A DNA stretch of 64,000 nucleotides from Devosia sp. Root413D1 (GTDB lineage: Bacteria > Pseudomonadota > Alphaproteobacteria > Rhizobiales > Devosiaceae): positions 62,001 to 126,000 of the forward strand of contig NZ_LMEA01000012.1 of the NCBI RefSeq assembly GCF_001425235.1, written 5' to 3'. The notes under the pieces were generated by a model, which was not told the origin of the DNA, did not search any database, and saw only the letters and a list, made by a program, of their open reading frames with translations. Positions 32,849-41,543 of this stretch are shown here, piece by piece (position 1 is the stretch's first letter; the number at the start of each line of letters is the position of its first letter). Both the position numbers and the translations under genes were made by a program.

Positions 32849-33868
32849 CTAGGCGGCGATCTCGATCACCGCCTTGATAAGTCCACGCTTCTGCGTGGCC
32901 CAGAGCGCAATGTCGCGCGCCGCATCAGTCAGCGTCGTGCGATGCGTGATGAGCTTATCGATGGGGACGCGACCGGACGCGATCGCGGCGATCACCCGCT
33001 GAAAATCTTCCGACGTGGCGTTGCGACTACCCAGCAGCGACATCTCCTTGCGATGAAAATCGGGGTCCTCGAAGCTGATCGGGCTCTTCACCACGCTCAC
33101 CAGGACATAGGTTCCGCCATGCGCGACGAAATCGAAGCCGTTCTGCATCGAGCGGGCGTTGCCGGTCGCATCGAACACGATGTCGAAACCGTCTCCCCCG
33201 GTCTGTGCGGCGGCGGCCTCCCTGGCCCCGTCGCCCGCCGCGATCGTTTGAGCCCCGACGATCGCCTCGGCGGCCGCGAGTCGCTCCGGATCGAGGTCCA
33301 TCATGGTGACCTCGGCGCCTGAGAGGCTGGAGAAAAGCCCCACGCCAAGACCGATGGGGCCCGCGCCGATCACCAGCGCACGCTGTCCTGCCCGCGGGTT
33401 CGAACGGCGGACCGCATGCGCCCCAATGGCGAGGAACTCGACTGTTGCGCAGGCATCGACGCTCAGCCCTGCCGCCTTGACCAGGTTCGACGCGGGCAGG
33501 CTGAGCAATGAGGCCATGCCGCCGTCGCGATGCACGCCGAGCACGGCGATCCGCACGCAGCAATTCGGTTTGCCGGCGCGGCAGGCGATGCAGCTGCCGC
33601 AGGAAATGTAGGGGTTGACCACGCAGATCTCACCAGAAGCGAAACCCGATCCGGCCGGCGCTTCCAGCACCTCAACCGCGAGCTCATGGCCCATGACGCG
33701 CGGGTATTCGAGGAAAGGGTGCTTGCCCTCGTAGATGTGGTAGTCGGTGCCGCAGATCCCCACCCGGAGCGGGCGCACCAGCGCCTCGCCTTCGCCGCGG
33801 TGTGGGGTCGGCCGGGTCTCGAGCTCGAGCATTCCGGGCTGGCGGCAGACAAGCGCATGCATATTCAA
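32849..33868 (-). CDS. Zinc-binding medium-chain alcohol dehydrogenase (sugar-acid type)
   Basis: 339 aa. Catalytic zinc residues are in VGICGTDYHIYEG and RVMGHELAVEV; the structural zinc cysteines are in SCGSCIACRAGKPNCC. The coenzyme fold has GAGPIGLGVG followed by MMDLDPERL, whose aspartate favours NAD+. The closest general group is the L-galactonate/sorbitol dehydrogenase type. It is the last gene of the ribose-type importer operon and may oxidise the imported polyol, sugar or sugar acid. The neighbouring GH95 operon could supply L-galactose or L-fucose derivatives, but this is only context. Confidence 0.9.
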   Translation of the reverse strand: MNMHALVCRQPGMLELETRPTPHRGEGEALVRPLRVGICGTDYHIYEGKHPFLEYPRVMGHELAVEVLEAPAGSGFASGEICVVNPYISCGSCIACRAGKPNCCVRIAVLGVHRDGGMASLLSLPASNLVKAAGLSVDACATVEFLAIGAHAVRRSNPRAGQRALVIGAGPIGLGVGLFSSLSGAEVTMMDLDPERLAAAEAIVGAQTIAAGDGAREAAAAQTGGDGFDIVFDATGNARSMQNGFDFVAHGGTYVLVSVVKSPISFEDPDFHRKEMSLLGSRNATSEDFQRVIAAIASGRVPIDKLITHRTTLTDAARDIALWATQKRGLIKAVIEIAA

Positions 33869-33902
33869 ACTGCTTTCGACTGAAGGTGGTGGAAGAAAAG
33901 AT

Positions 33903-33944
33903 GCGAGAGCCGGGTCCCGGGGAGACCGAGGGCCCGGCTCTCGC
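33903..33944 (-). terminator. Hairpin after the binding-protein gene
   Basis: GCGAGAGCCGGG (33903-33914) and CCCGGCTCTCGC (33933-33944) form a perfect 12-bp stem, 6 bp after the binding-protein stop. It probably stabilises that mRNA end and reduces read-through to the dehydrogenase gene. Confidence 0.65.
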
Positions 33945-33950
33945 GGCGCG

Positions 33951-34868
33951 TCACTGGAACTGGGACATGGTGTCCTTGGTCACCAGTGCGGCGCCCGAGT
34001 CGATGAGGAGTGGGACCTCATCGCCGCGGATGGCCTTGACCAAAGCATCGACGCCGAGCTCGGCCATCTTCGCCGGGAATTGCGCGACGGTCGCGTCTTC
34101 GATGCCCGCGGTCAGGGCTTCCGCTTCGCCGCAGCAGAAATCGAAGCCCACCAGGACGATCGCGTCGCTTGCGATGCCGGCGTTCTTGATGGCCTGCGCG
34201 GCTCCTGCGGCTGGAGGGCCGCAAGCAGCATAGATCGCCTTCAGATCAGGATTGGCGGTGAGCAGATCCTGGGCGACGTTGATCCCGAGTTCCTCGGTGC
34301 AGTTGGTGCCGGCACGCCCGACCACCTTGACCTCTACTCCCTTGAGGCCCTCGAGCATGCCATTGACGCGATCATCGAGCGCCGGAACGCCAGGGACGCC
34401 TTCGAGAATGCCGAGCGTATCGCCGGCCTTGAGCACCGACTTGAGGTACTGGCCGGCGATCACGCCGGCGGCATAGTTGTCGGTGGTGGCGAGCGAGGTT
34501 CGCCCCTTCCAGTCGGGGATGTTGTTGTCCATCAGGACGATCTTCACGCCCTGGGAAATCGCCTTGTCGAGCGCCGGCGCCACGGTCGGATCGACCGGGG
34601 TCAGGGCAATCCCCTGCACACCCTGGGTGACCATCGACTCGATCTGGGCGATCTGGCCCTCGATATCGGTGGCCGAGGTGCCTTGACCGTAGATGATCTC
34701 GACACCCGGATTGGCCGCGGCGTAGGCCTTGGCCGCATCTTCCATGGTGGCGAAGAACGGCACCGGGAACTTGGTGATGAACCCGAGCTTCACGTTGTCC
34801 TGCGCCATGGCAGGCCCGGCAATCGCCGCAGCGAGCGCCAGCCCTCCCAGCAGTCGTTTGAGCTTCAT
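33951..34868 (-). CDS. CUT2 (ribose-type) ABC importer, substrate-binding protein
   Basis: 305 aa with a signal ending GPAMAQ. RbsB-type fold: LGFITKFPVPFFATMEDAAKAYA, TSATDIEGQIAQIESMVTQGVQGIALTPVDPT, GILEGVPGVPALDDRVNGMLEGLKG. Unusually for a periplasmic binding protein it has several cysteines (NCTEEL, AACGPPAAG, FDFCCGEAEAL), which could form disulfides. GGGAGG lies before the ATG. It is preceded by a long palindromic element and followed by a stable hairpin, both likely to raise its mRNA level over the permease and ATPase. Confidence 0.94.
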   Translation of the reverse strand: MKLKRLLGGLALAAAIAGPAMAQDNVKLGFITKFPVPFFATMEDAAKAYAAANPGVEIIYGQGTSATDIEGQIAQIESMVTQGVQGIALTPVDPTVAPALDKAISQGVKIVLMDNNIPDWKGRTSLATTDNYAAGVIAGQYLKSVLKAGDTLGILEGVPGVPALDDRVNGMLEGLKGVEVKVVGRAGTNCTEELGINVAQDLLTANPDLKAIYAACGPPAAGAAQAIKNAGIASDAIVLVGFDFCCGEAEALTAGIEDATVAQFPAKMAELGVDALVKAIRGDEVPLLIDSGAALVTKDTMSQFQ

Positions 34869-34957
34869 AGTTTCCTCCCATTCCGACCGCGTTGGCGGTC
34901 GCTCTCCTCGATCCCCCTCGGAATCGATCCCCCGAGCGCCTGCACCGGCGCCCTGGA

Positions 34958-35060
34958 GCGCTTTCAGGAAAAGTTGCAGACTTTTCCGGTTCGAAAGCGC
35001 GCCACAATCAATGACTTAGATCCTTTCACCGTTTCACTTGAACGGTGAAAGGATCTAAGT
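34958..35060. repeat. Rhizobial-type palindromic element (two stem-loops)
   Basis: Two palindromes lie side by side. The first pairs GCGCTTTC/GAAAGCGC (34958-34965, 34993-35000) and inside it GGAAAAGT/ACTTTTCC (34967-34974, 34980-34987). The second is a perfect 20-bp stem, ACTTAGATCCTTTCACCGTT (35014-35033) with its complement at 35041-35060 around a 7-nt loop. The make-up resembles the short palindromic repeats scattered in rhizobial genomes (RPE-like). Its right arm includes the ATPase stop codon. Confidence 0.75.
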
Positions 35061-35840
35061 CTCTGCCCCGACGATGAGCGAGACCAGTTCGTGTTGATTT
35101 GCCTTGCTTGGCCTGAGCTCGCCGACCTTGCGCCCCTGCCGCAGCACCACGGCGCGGTCGGCCAGTTCGACGACATGTTCCATGTTGTGGGTGATGAGGA
35201 TCACCGCGTTGCCCTCGTCGCGCAGCTGCGCGATGAGGTCGAGGACCTTGCGCGCCTCGCGCAGCCCGAGCGCCGCGGTCGGCTCGTCCAGCATCACCAC
35301 CTTGCGGGCGAACACGGTTGCCCGCGCCACCGCGATCGCCTGGCGCTGCCCACCCGACATCAGCGCCACCGGTGCGTCGAAGCGGGGCAACCGGACCTTC
35401 AGCCGGTCAATCACCGCCGCCGCCTCCCGGTCCATCGCCCGGCGCCTCAGCAGCCGCATGCCGCGTGGCAGCCAGGAGGGGAAAGACAGCTCTCGCCCGC
35501 AGTAAAAGTTCTGCGCCGGGGTCAGGTTGTCGAACAGCGCCAGGTCCTGGTAGACCGTCTCGATGCCAGCGCCGCGGGCGGCCGCCGGGTTGTGGATGGC
35601 GGTCCGCTGGCCATCGAGCAGGATTTCGCCGCCATCCAGGCCGTGGACGCCGCTGATGCATTTGACCAGCGTCGATTTGCCGGCGCCATTATCGCCAAGC
35701 AACGCCAGCACCTCGCCGCGATACGCCTCGAGGCTCACCCCCTTTAAGGCGTGCACGGCGCCGAAGCGCTTTTCGGCATTGTTGACGGCCAGAACCGGCG
35801 AGGCGGAAAGGACCGTCGAGGCGGACGCGGCGGCGGTCAT
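35055..35840 (-). CDS. CUT2 ABC importer, single-domain ATPase
   Basis: 261 aa from ATG 35840. Walker A LGDNGAGKST, signature LMSGGQRQAIAVARA, Walker B KVVMLDEPTAALG. It has one nucleotide-binding domain (FrcA-like) rather than the double RbsA form, so a dimer is needed. The first ~15 residues are a non-conserved extension. It overlaps the permease stop by four bases; the stop lies in the arm of the palindromic element. The longer in-frame upstream reading is antisense-like and rejected. Confidence 0.95.
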   Translation of the reverse strand: MTAAASASTVLSASPVLAVNNAEKRFGAVHALKGVSLEAYRGEVLALLGDNGAGKSTLVKCISGVHGLDGGEILLDGQRTAIHNPAAARGAGIETVYQDLALFDNLTPAQNFYCGRELSFPSWLPRGMRLLRRRAMDREAAAVIDRLKVRLPRFDAPVALMSGGQRQAIAVARATVFARKVVMLDEPTAALGLREARKVLDLIAQLRDEGNAVILITHNMEHVVELADRAVVLRQGRKVGELRPSKANQHELVSLIVGAET

Positions 35841-36883
35841 GACGCCCTCCCCGACTGCATGACGCGCACCCGCGCTTCCAGATGGTTGCGCAACACGTCC
35901 GCCTCGACGGCCAGTACGATGATCGCCCCGATGGCAATCATCTGAAAGAACACATCGACATTGAGCAGGTTGAGGGCGTTGCGGATGACCCCAATCATCA
36001 CCGCGCCGACCAGGGCATGCCCGATATGGCCGCGCCCGCCGAGGAAACTGGCGCCACCGATGATCACCGCCGCGATGGTGTCGAGCTCGAGCAGGTTCCC
36101 GTAAAGCGGTGAGGCGGCTTCGGTGCGCCCGGCCAGGACGATGGCGCCGACGCCGGCACAGAGGCCCGAGATGACGTAGACCGAGACCAGCACCCACTTG
36201 ACCGGGATGCCCATCTGCACCGCTGCCTCGGGCTTGCCGCCGACGGCATAGATCCAACGCCCCCACACCATGGCGCGGGCCATCAGCAGGACCAGCGCCG
36301 CGACGCCGAACACCACGAAGAACGAGTTGGGAATGCCCAATGTCGAACCGCCGCCGAAGAACGCGATCTCGATCGGCATGCCGCGCATCGTGGTGTGCCC
36401 GACGGCGAGCTCCAGCGCCAGGCCGCGGGCGATACTGAGCGTTGCGAGCGTGATGATGAAGGGGTGTGGCAGCCGGCCGAAGACATAGACAATGCCGTTG
36501 ACCGCGCCCACCAAGCCGCCGGCAACAAGCATCGCGGCCATCACCAGCGGGCCGGAATCGGCGAGGCGGTAGACCAGTCCACCGATCACCGTCGCCAGCG
36601 CCAGGTTGGCGCCGACCGAAAGATCGATGCCGCGGGTCAGGATCACCAGGTGCTGGCCGATCGCCACAATGGCGATCACCGCGGTCTGCGCCAGGATGTT
36701 GCCGAGATTGACCGGCTTGAGGAAGTTGGGCGTCGCAAGACTGATGCCGACCACGAGCAGGATGAGGATCAGCAGCGGACCGATGCCGAGCAGCTTCAAC
36801 GCGACGCCAAGCGCCGCGCCGTCGGCGAGCGGCCGGGTACGTACCTCAGCTGGCTCCGCATCTGGTCTTTGTTTCACCAGCAC
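35837..36883 (-). CDS. CUT2 ABC importer, RbsC-type permease
   Basis: 348 aa, about ten membrane segments. RbsC features: ILVVGISLATPNFLKPVNLGNILAQ, HLVILTRGIDLSVGANLALATVIGG, RGLALELAVG, YAVGGKPEAAVQMGIPVK, LLELDTIAAVIIGGASFLGGRG. GTG start, with a GGGAGGGG ribosome site; a second GTG two codons later is equally possible. First gene of the minus-strand operon and divergent from a GntR gene. The sugar is unknown. Confidence 0.95.
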   Translation of the reverse strand: MLVKQRPDAEPAEVRTRPLADGAALGVALKLLGIGPLLILILLVVGISLATPNFLKPVNLGNILAQTAVIAIVAIGQHLVILTRGIDLSVGANLALATVIGGLVYRLADSGPLVMAAMLVAGGLVGAVNGIVYVFGRLPHPFIITLATLSIARGLALELAVGHTTMRGMPIEIAFFGGGSTLGIPNSFFVVFGVAALVLLMARAMVWGRWIYAVGGKPEAAVQMGIPVKWVLVSVYVISGLCAGVGAIVLAGRTEAASPLYGNLLELDTIAAVIIGGASFLGGRGHIGHALVGAVMIGVIRNALNLLNVDVFFQMIAIGAIIVLAVEADVLRNHLEARVRVMQSGRAS

Positions 36884-36983
36884 ACGCCCCTCCCCTCGTG
36901 TTTCTTATGTACAAAAAACTTCTATTTGCGAGCCTCGTCAAATTGTTTTTTATCAGTTACAGAACAGATTGATGGAGGGCGAT

Positions 36984-37886
36984 GTGAAGACGGATACGCT
37001 GTTCAAACGGGCCTTCAACGACGCCCTGCTGTTGACCTCGCGGCTGCGCGACGGTGATCCGATACCGTCTGAGACCACCCTGGCGGCCGAGCTGGGCGTC
37101 AGCCGCACCACGGTGCGCAAGATCCTCCAGACGCTCACCGAGCAGGGCGTGGTGGCCGGTGCAGGACGGTCGCGCTTTGCGCGTGCCTCAGCCGGCGAGG
37201 TGCAGCCCTTCCCTGAAGCCGAGACGGTTCCGACCTCGGTGCAAGTCGAGAAACAGTTCATGGAATGGATGCTGCGCGGCGATGCCAAAGCCGGGGCCCT
37301 GATCAACGAGCTCGACCTGGCGCGTCAGTTCAAGGTTGCGACCACGGTGATCCGCGAGTTTCTGAACAGCTTCCAGCGCTTCGGGCTGATTGAGCGGCGG
37401 CCGAGCGGTGGCTGGGTGTTGCAGGGCTTCACCCATAGCTTCGCACTGGAGCTGTTCGAGATCCGCGAGATGTTCGAACTGCGGTCAGCCCGGGAGTTCA
37501 GCAGCCTGCCGGGGACCTCGCCGCTGTGGCACGAACTGCGCCGGTTGCGGCAGGAGCATATCGAACTGCTGAGCGAGATCGAGACCCGCTTCCAGGACTT
37601 TTCCGACCTCGACAGCCGCTTTCACCGGCTAGTGAACACGGCGGTGCCGAACCGCTTCATCGACGGCTTCTTCGACATCATCACGCTGATTTTCCACTAC
37701 CACTACCAGTGGAACAAGAAGGACGAGCGGGAGCGCAACGAGGTGGCGATCCGCGAGCACCTTGCCTACATCGATGCGCTGCTGAGCCGATCGCGGAGCG
37801 CGGTCGCCACCGCCTGCCGCAGGCACCTGGCATCGGCCAGGCAAACGCTGATCCGCTCGACTTCGGATACCGGAAGCGTGGCGTAG
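36984..37886 (+). CDS. GntR-family regulator with two winged-helix units
   Basis: 300 aa from GTG 36984, which has GGAGGG six bases upstream; an ATG at 36972 is in frame but lies on that ribosome site. There is a first GntR-like winged helix at ~25-60 (IPSETTLAAELGVSRTTVRKILQTLTEQGVV) and a second at ~105-145 (INELDLARQFKVATTVIREFLNSFQRFGLIERR), then an FCD-type all-helical effector domain (EIREMFELRSAREF...FHRLVNTAVPNRFIDGFFDIITLIFHYHY). Two DNA-binding units in one chain are unusual for the FadR/FCD class. It diverges from the CUT2 importer operon and probably controls it. Confidence 0.9.
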   Translation: MKTDTLFKRAFNDALLLTSRLRDGDPIPSETTLAAELGVSRTTVRKILQTLTEQGVVAGAGRSRFARASAGEVQPFPEAETVPTSVQVEKQFMEWMLRGDAKAGALINELDLARQFKVATTVIREFLNSFQRFGLIERRPSGGWVLQGFTHSFALELFEIREMFELRSAREFSSLPGTSPLWHELRRLRQEHIELLSEIETRFQDFSDLDSRFHRLVNTAVPNRFIDGFFDIITLIFHYHYQWNKKDERERNEVAIREHLAYIDALLSRSRSAVATACRRHLASARQTLIRSTSDTGSVA

Positions 37887-37917
37887 CACCGGGAACCCCT
37901 GTGGCCGCCCCCGCCGG

Positions 37918-38306
37918 CTAGCGCGAAGGCCAATCCTCCACTGGCCTGAGACGGGCCATCAGCACCACATCAACAGGCACGGCAGACTTCAGGCGCGCTT
38001 TCAGAACTGCCTGCCAAGGCCGGCGCCGCGCCACTGCGCCATGACTCCCATACCCAGTTCGCCCAGGTGACTCTCGTGCTCGCCGCGTCCGCGGACGATG
38101 TCGCACCAACCCACAATGCTCCCCTGGTCGCTGAGCGCGACGAATTGCGGGTTTCGGGTCTGGATATTGCCGCGAACGAAGCTCGCGACATCGTCCAGTG
38201 GTGGCGCCTGGCTGCCCCTCAGAAAGCTGCTTTCCCGCGCCACGGCGTCAAGCGTCGCGTGAAAGCCTGGAATGTCCGCTTCGGTGATTGGCCTGACCCG
38301 CGTCAT
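37918..38306 (-). pseudogene. GNAT acetyltransferase, broken after motif A
   Basis: The frame from ATG 38306 reads MTRVRPITEADIPGFHATLDAVARE...VGWCDIVRGRGEHESHLGELGMGVMAQWRGAGLGRQF and stops near 38001, just after the acetyl-CoA binding motif GMGVMAQWRGAGLG. A further stretch in another frame (AVLKARLKSAVPVDVVLMARLRP) continues to 37918. A GNAT protein should run another ~70 residues with the C-terminal Tyr region. So the gene is truncated or frameshifted and probably not functional. Confidence 0.65.
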
Positions 38307-38438
38307 CTGGTCTCCGGTCTCACGGGCACCCCGGCCCGCTGCCAGACTCTCCCGTGATTTAAGCTACTCGGCAGCCGGCAAGGCGCAACACGACGGTGAA
38401 CTCGCCGCGTTCACCTGCCACGCCCTGGGGACAACCCT

Positions 38439-39281
38439 TCAGCCTTTGACGGCGCCGCCGGTCAGCCCCGAGATCACGTAGCGTTGCGCCAACAGGAAGA
38501 AGGCGATGGCGGGGAGGATCGAGAGGGTGAGGAACGCCAGGATGCGCGGCCAGTCCGAACCATATTGGCCTTGGAACTGCATGATCCCCAGCGGCCAAGT
38601 ATAGTTGGCGTCGGAGTTGAGCACGATCAGCGGCAACAGGAAGCTGTTCCAACTGCCGACAAAATTGAACACCCCGACCGTAGCGATGATCGGCAGGCAG
38701 AGCGGTAGCGTCACATACCAGTAGATGCGGATATAGCCGCAGTTGTCCATGCGCGCCGCGTCGATCAGCTCCTTGGGCAGTTCCTTGAAGAAGTTATAGA
38801 ACAGCAGCACCGAGAACGAGATGGAGAACGCCACCTGCGCGATGATGATGCCCACGTGGCTGTCGAGCAGCCCCAGGTCACGCATCTTGATGAACAGCGG
38901 CAGGATAGCGGTAGCCGACGGAAACAGCAGCCCCAGCATCAGGTAGCTCATCAGGAACCGGCTGCCGAAGAACTTGATATGGGCGAAGGCGAAGGCGGTC
39001 ATCGAAGCGAGCAGGGTCGACAGCACCACCGAGCCCAGCGCGACGAGCAGCGAGTTGAGCAACGAGGGCACATAGCGCGGCCCGCCAATGATCTCGGCGA
39101 AGCGCGCCGGATCCCAGCTCTGCGGCAACCCGAACGGATTGACGCGCAGCTCGCCGATCTCTTTGAAGCCGCCGAGGGCGGTGGTGTAGAACGGCACGAT
39201 CACGAAGGCGGCGACCACCAGCAGCGTGATCCACTGAAAGGCCGAAATGGCCGGACGACGTTTCCTCGATGCCGTGGCCAT
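38439..39281 (-). CDS. CUT1 sugar ABC importer, MalG-type permease
   Basis: 280 aa. Six membrane helices, EAA loop LIDAARMDNCGYIRIYWYVTLP near residue 190, and the typical ending AQRYVISGLTGGAVKG. Its ATG overlaps the stop of the MalF-type gene (TGATG). Member of a three-gene importer without an ATPase; substrate unknown. The ROK regulator and ThuA gene nearby suggest a disaccharide or glucoside. Confidence 0.95.
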   Translation of the reverse strand: MATASRKRRPAISAFQWITLLVVAAFVIVPFYTTALGGFKEIGELRVNPFGLPQSWDPARFAEIIGGPRYVPSLLNSLLVALGSVVLSTLLASMTAFAFAHIKFFGSRFLMSYLMLGLLFPSATAILPLFIKMRDLGLLDSHVGIIIAQVAFSISFSVLLFYNFFKELPKELIDAARMDNCGYIRIYWYVTLPLCLPIIATVGVFNFVGSWNSFLLPLIVLNSDANYTWPLGIMQFQGQYGSDWPRILAFLTLSILPAIAFFLLAQRYVISGLTGGAVKG

Positions 39282-40213
39282 CAGTTCTGCTCCACCCTGA
39301 AGAGAATACGCCGATAGGCGAGCGCCACGATTACGCAGGCGATGAACAGCAGCACGCTCACCGCGCCGCCAAAGCCCAGTTTCATGCGCAGGATGCCGAA
39401 CTGGTAGAGGAAGGTCACGATGGTGTGGCTCGAATGCGAGGGGCCGCCATTGGTGAGCGGGATGATGATGTCGAACAACTGCAGCGCGCCGGTGATGGCG
39501 AAGAACACCGACACCACGATGGCCGAGCGGATCATCGGGATCTTGATGTGGCGCACGATCTGCCACTTCTTGACGCCATCGAGCCGCGCCGCCTCGACCA
39601 CCTCGTTGGGGATCGACTGCAAGCCGGCGATGAAGATCATCATGTGAAAGCCGAAGTACTTCCAGGTGATGACCAGCATGATGGCCGGGATCACCCAGAA
39701 CTTGTCGGCCAGGACGAACGGCATCTTGGTGCCGAGCGCGTCGCCGAGGATCGGCAAGAGCCCGTAATTGCCGTCATAGACGAACTTCCAGATCAGCCCC
39801 GCTGCCACCTCGGCCAGCATGAAGGGCAAAAAGAAGATCGTCCGCAAAATGTTGATGCTGACCGAGCGCTCGGACAGGGCAATGGCGCACCACATGGCGA
39901 GCGGCAGCTGGATCAGCAGCGAGACGGCCACCACGATCAGGCTGTTGCGCACCGCGGTGCCGAAATTGCGATGGTTGATCACGTCGGCATAGTTTTCGAA
40001 GCCGACGAAATTGGTGATCGGCCCGTAGCCGTTCCACTCAAAGAACGAAAAGGTTCCCGCATCGACCATCGGCAAGACGACGAACACGGTGAACAGGATC
40101 AGCGATGGTGGCAGGAAAATCAGCAGCGGAACCAGGCTCTTGCGATCCATGTAGCGGCGCCGGCGGACGGCGACACCTGTCCCCGCGGCGACTCCGGTCG
40201 TAATGCTTGCCAT
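39281..40213 (-). CDS. CUT1 sugar ABC importer, MalF-type permease
   Basis: 310 aa from ATG 40213. After a basic cytosolic start (RRRRYMDRK) the first helix is VPLLIFLPPSLILFTVFVVLP. EAA loop: VVEAARLDGVKKWQIVRHIKIP. A strong intercistronic hairpin separates it from the binding-protein gene. In-frame readings upstream of 40213 pass through that hairpin and are not used. Confidence 0.95.
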   Translation of the reverse strand: MASITTGVAAGTGVAVRRRRYMDRKSLVPLLIFLPPSLILFTVFVVLPMVDAGTFSFFEWNGYGPITNFVGFENYADVINHRNFGTAVRNSLIVVAVSLLIQLPLAMWCAIALSERSVSINILRTIFFLPFMLAEVAAGLIWKFVYDGNYGLLPILGDALGTKMPFVLADKFWVIPAIMLVITWKYFGFHMMIFIAGLQSIPNEVVEAARLDGVKKWQIVRHIKIPMIRSAIVVSVFFAITGALQLFDIIIPLTNGGPSHSSHTIVTFLYQFGILRMKLGFGGAVSVLLFIACVIVALAYRRILFRVEQN

Positions 40214-40239
40214 ACTCGCTTCCCTTCGAGGCAGATGCG

Positions 40240-40268
40240 GTCGGCGGGGCAATCGTTGCCCCGCCGAC
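40240..40268 (-). other. Strong intercistronic hairpin after the binding-protein gene
   Basis: GTCGGCGGGGCAA (40240-40252) and TTGCCCCGCCGAC (40256-40268) make a perfect 13-bp stem with a 3-nt loop between the binding-protein stop and the MalF-type start. It likely stabilises the binding-protein mRNA and reduces downstream expression. Confidence 0.75.
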
Positions 40269-40283
40269 CTCAAGGCCAACGCC

Positions 40284-41543
40284 TTAATTGGCCGCGTCGT
40301 CCACGGCTTCCTTGACCTGCTGGGCGGCGTCCTCGGCGCTGATCGCGTTGGCGGCGAGATCCGCCGACACATCGTTCACCACGCCACCGACCGCCGGCCC
40401 GAGGGCCTGGTCGAAGAACAGCGCATGCCAGTGGGCCTTGTTGATATCCTGCGCTACCAGCACCTTGAACGGGTTGGTCATGCCGTCGGCCGCCCCGCTG
40501 ACGATCGGGATGTAGTAGCCGGCATTGGCGAAGCGGGACTGCACCGGCTTGGCGTTGTACCACTCGATGAACTTGACCGCGTCGTCGGAGGCGTTCTTGG
40601 AGAACAGGTAGCCAGACAGGCCGCCCAGCGTATCGGTCGGGTCGCCCTTGCCCCCATCAATGGTCGGGAACGGCAGGATGCCGAGCTGGTCATCCGGGAT
40701 ACCCTGCTTAGTCGCCGAGTTGTCCTTCATGGCGCCGTAGTCCCAGTCGCCCATCAGGTGCATCGCAGCCTTGCCGTCGCCGAAATAGCCCGAGGCATCG
40801 CCATAGGTGGCGGCCTGGAAGCCCTCCTGCCACGGATCGAGTTGAGCCAGCTGCAGGAAGAACTGACCGGCCTTGACGAAGTCCTCGCCGGCAAAGCCGT
40901 CGCCCTCGCCGCGCGCCGCGGCGTTGAAGCCGTCCTGCCCCGCCAGGCGCACCACCAGCTTGCTCCACCAGAAGTGAGCCGGCCACTTGTCCTTGCCACC
41001 CATCGCCAGCGGGGTGATGCCGGCATCCTTGAACTTCTGCACGGCAGCGAGGAACCCGTCCCAGGTCTTGAGGCTCTCGGGGTCGACGCCGGCCTGGGTG
41101 AACAGTGCCTTGTTGTACCACAGCACCACTTCGGCCACGTCGCGGGCGATACCGTAGATATGGCCGTCAGGCGCGGTGAAGGCCGCAACGCCTGCCGTAC
41201 CCTGGGCATCCTTGGCCTCCTGAGACAGGACGCCCTCGATCGGCCGCAGCACGCCGGCCTTGGCCTGCTCGTAGAACACCCCACCGCCCCATGAGTGGAA
41301 CACATCGGGCGCATCGGCAGACTGCAGCAGCGTGGTCAGCTTGGCCTTGAACGCCTCGTTCTCGAGGAACGGCAGCTCGATCTTCACGCCCGGATTGGCG
41401 GCCTCGTACTCTGCCACCGCCTCAGTCATCAGCTTCACCTCGTCCGGGATGGACGCGATGTTCAGATACTTCACCACTGTTTGAGCCTGCACCGGCGCGA
41501 GCGCCATCAGGCCGAGCATTGCGGCAAGCGCAATTCGCTTCAT
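40284..41543 (-). CDS. CUT1 sugar ABC importer, substrate-binding protein
   Basis: 419 aa from ATG 41543 with a signal MKRIALAAMLGLMALAPVQAQ. Mature part: NIASIPDEVKLMTEAVAEYEAANPGVKIELPF, DAPDVFHSWGGGVFYEQAKAGVLRP, EVVLWYNKALFTQAGVDPESLKTWDGF, GDWDYGAMKD. GGAGGA precedes the ATG. Divergent from the ROK regulator with ~296 bp between them. No lipobox, so it is a soluble periplasmic receptor. Confidence 0.95.
   Translation of the reverse strand: MKRIALAAMLGLMALAPVQAQTVVKYLNIASIPDEVKLMTEAVAEYEAANPGVKIELPFLENEAFKAKLTTLLQSADAPDVFHSWGGGVFYEQAKAGVLRPIEGVLSQEAKDAQGTAGVAAFTAPDGHIYGIARDVAEVVLWYNKALFTQAGVDPESLKTWDGFLAAVQKFKDAGITPLAMGGKDKWPAHFWWSKLVVRLAGQDGFNAAARGEGDGFAGEDFVKAGQFFLQLAQLDPWQEGFQAATYGDASGYFGDGKAAMHLMGDWDYGAMKDNSATKQGIPDDQLGILPFPTIDGGKGDPTDTLGGLSGYLFSKNASDDAVKFIEWYNAKPVQSRFANAGYYIPIVSGAADGMTNPFKVLVAQDINKAHWHALFFDQALGPAVGGVVNDVSADLAANAISAEDAAQQVKEAVDDAAN

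Noticed and set aside
36884-36983. A-rich and T-rich stretches (ACAAAAAAC, TTGTTTTTTA) as the operator of the double-HTH GntR
   Set aside because: They are inverted only loosely and such runs are expected in a promoter region; no clear dyad.
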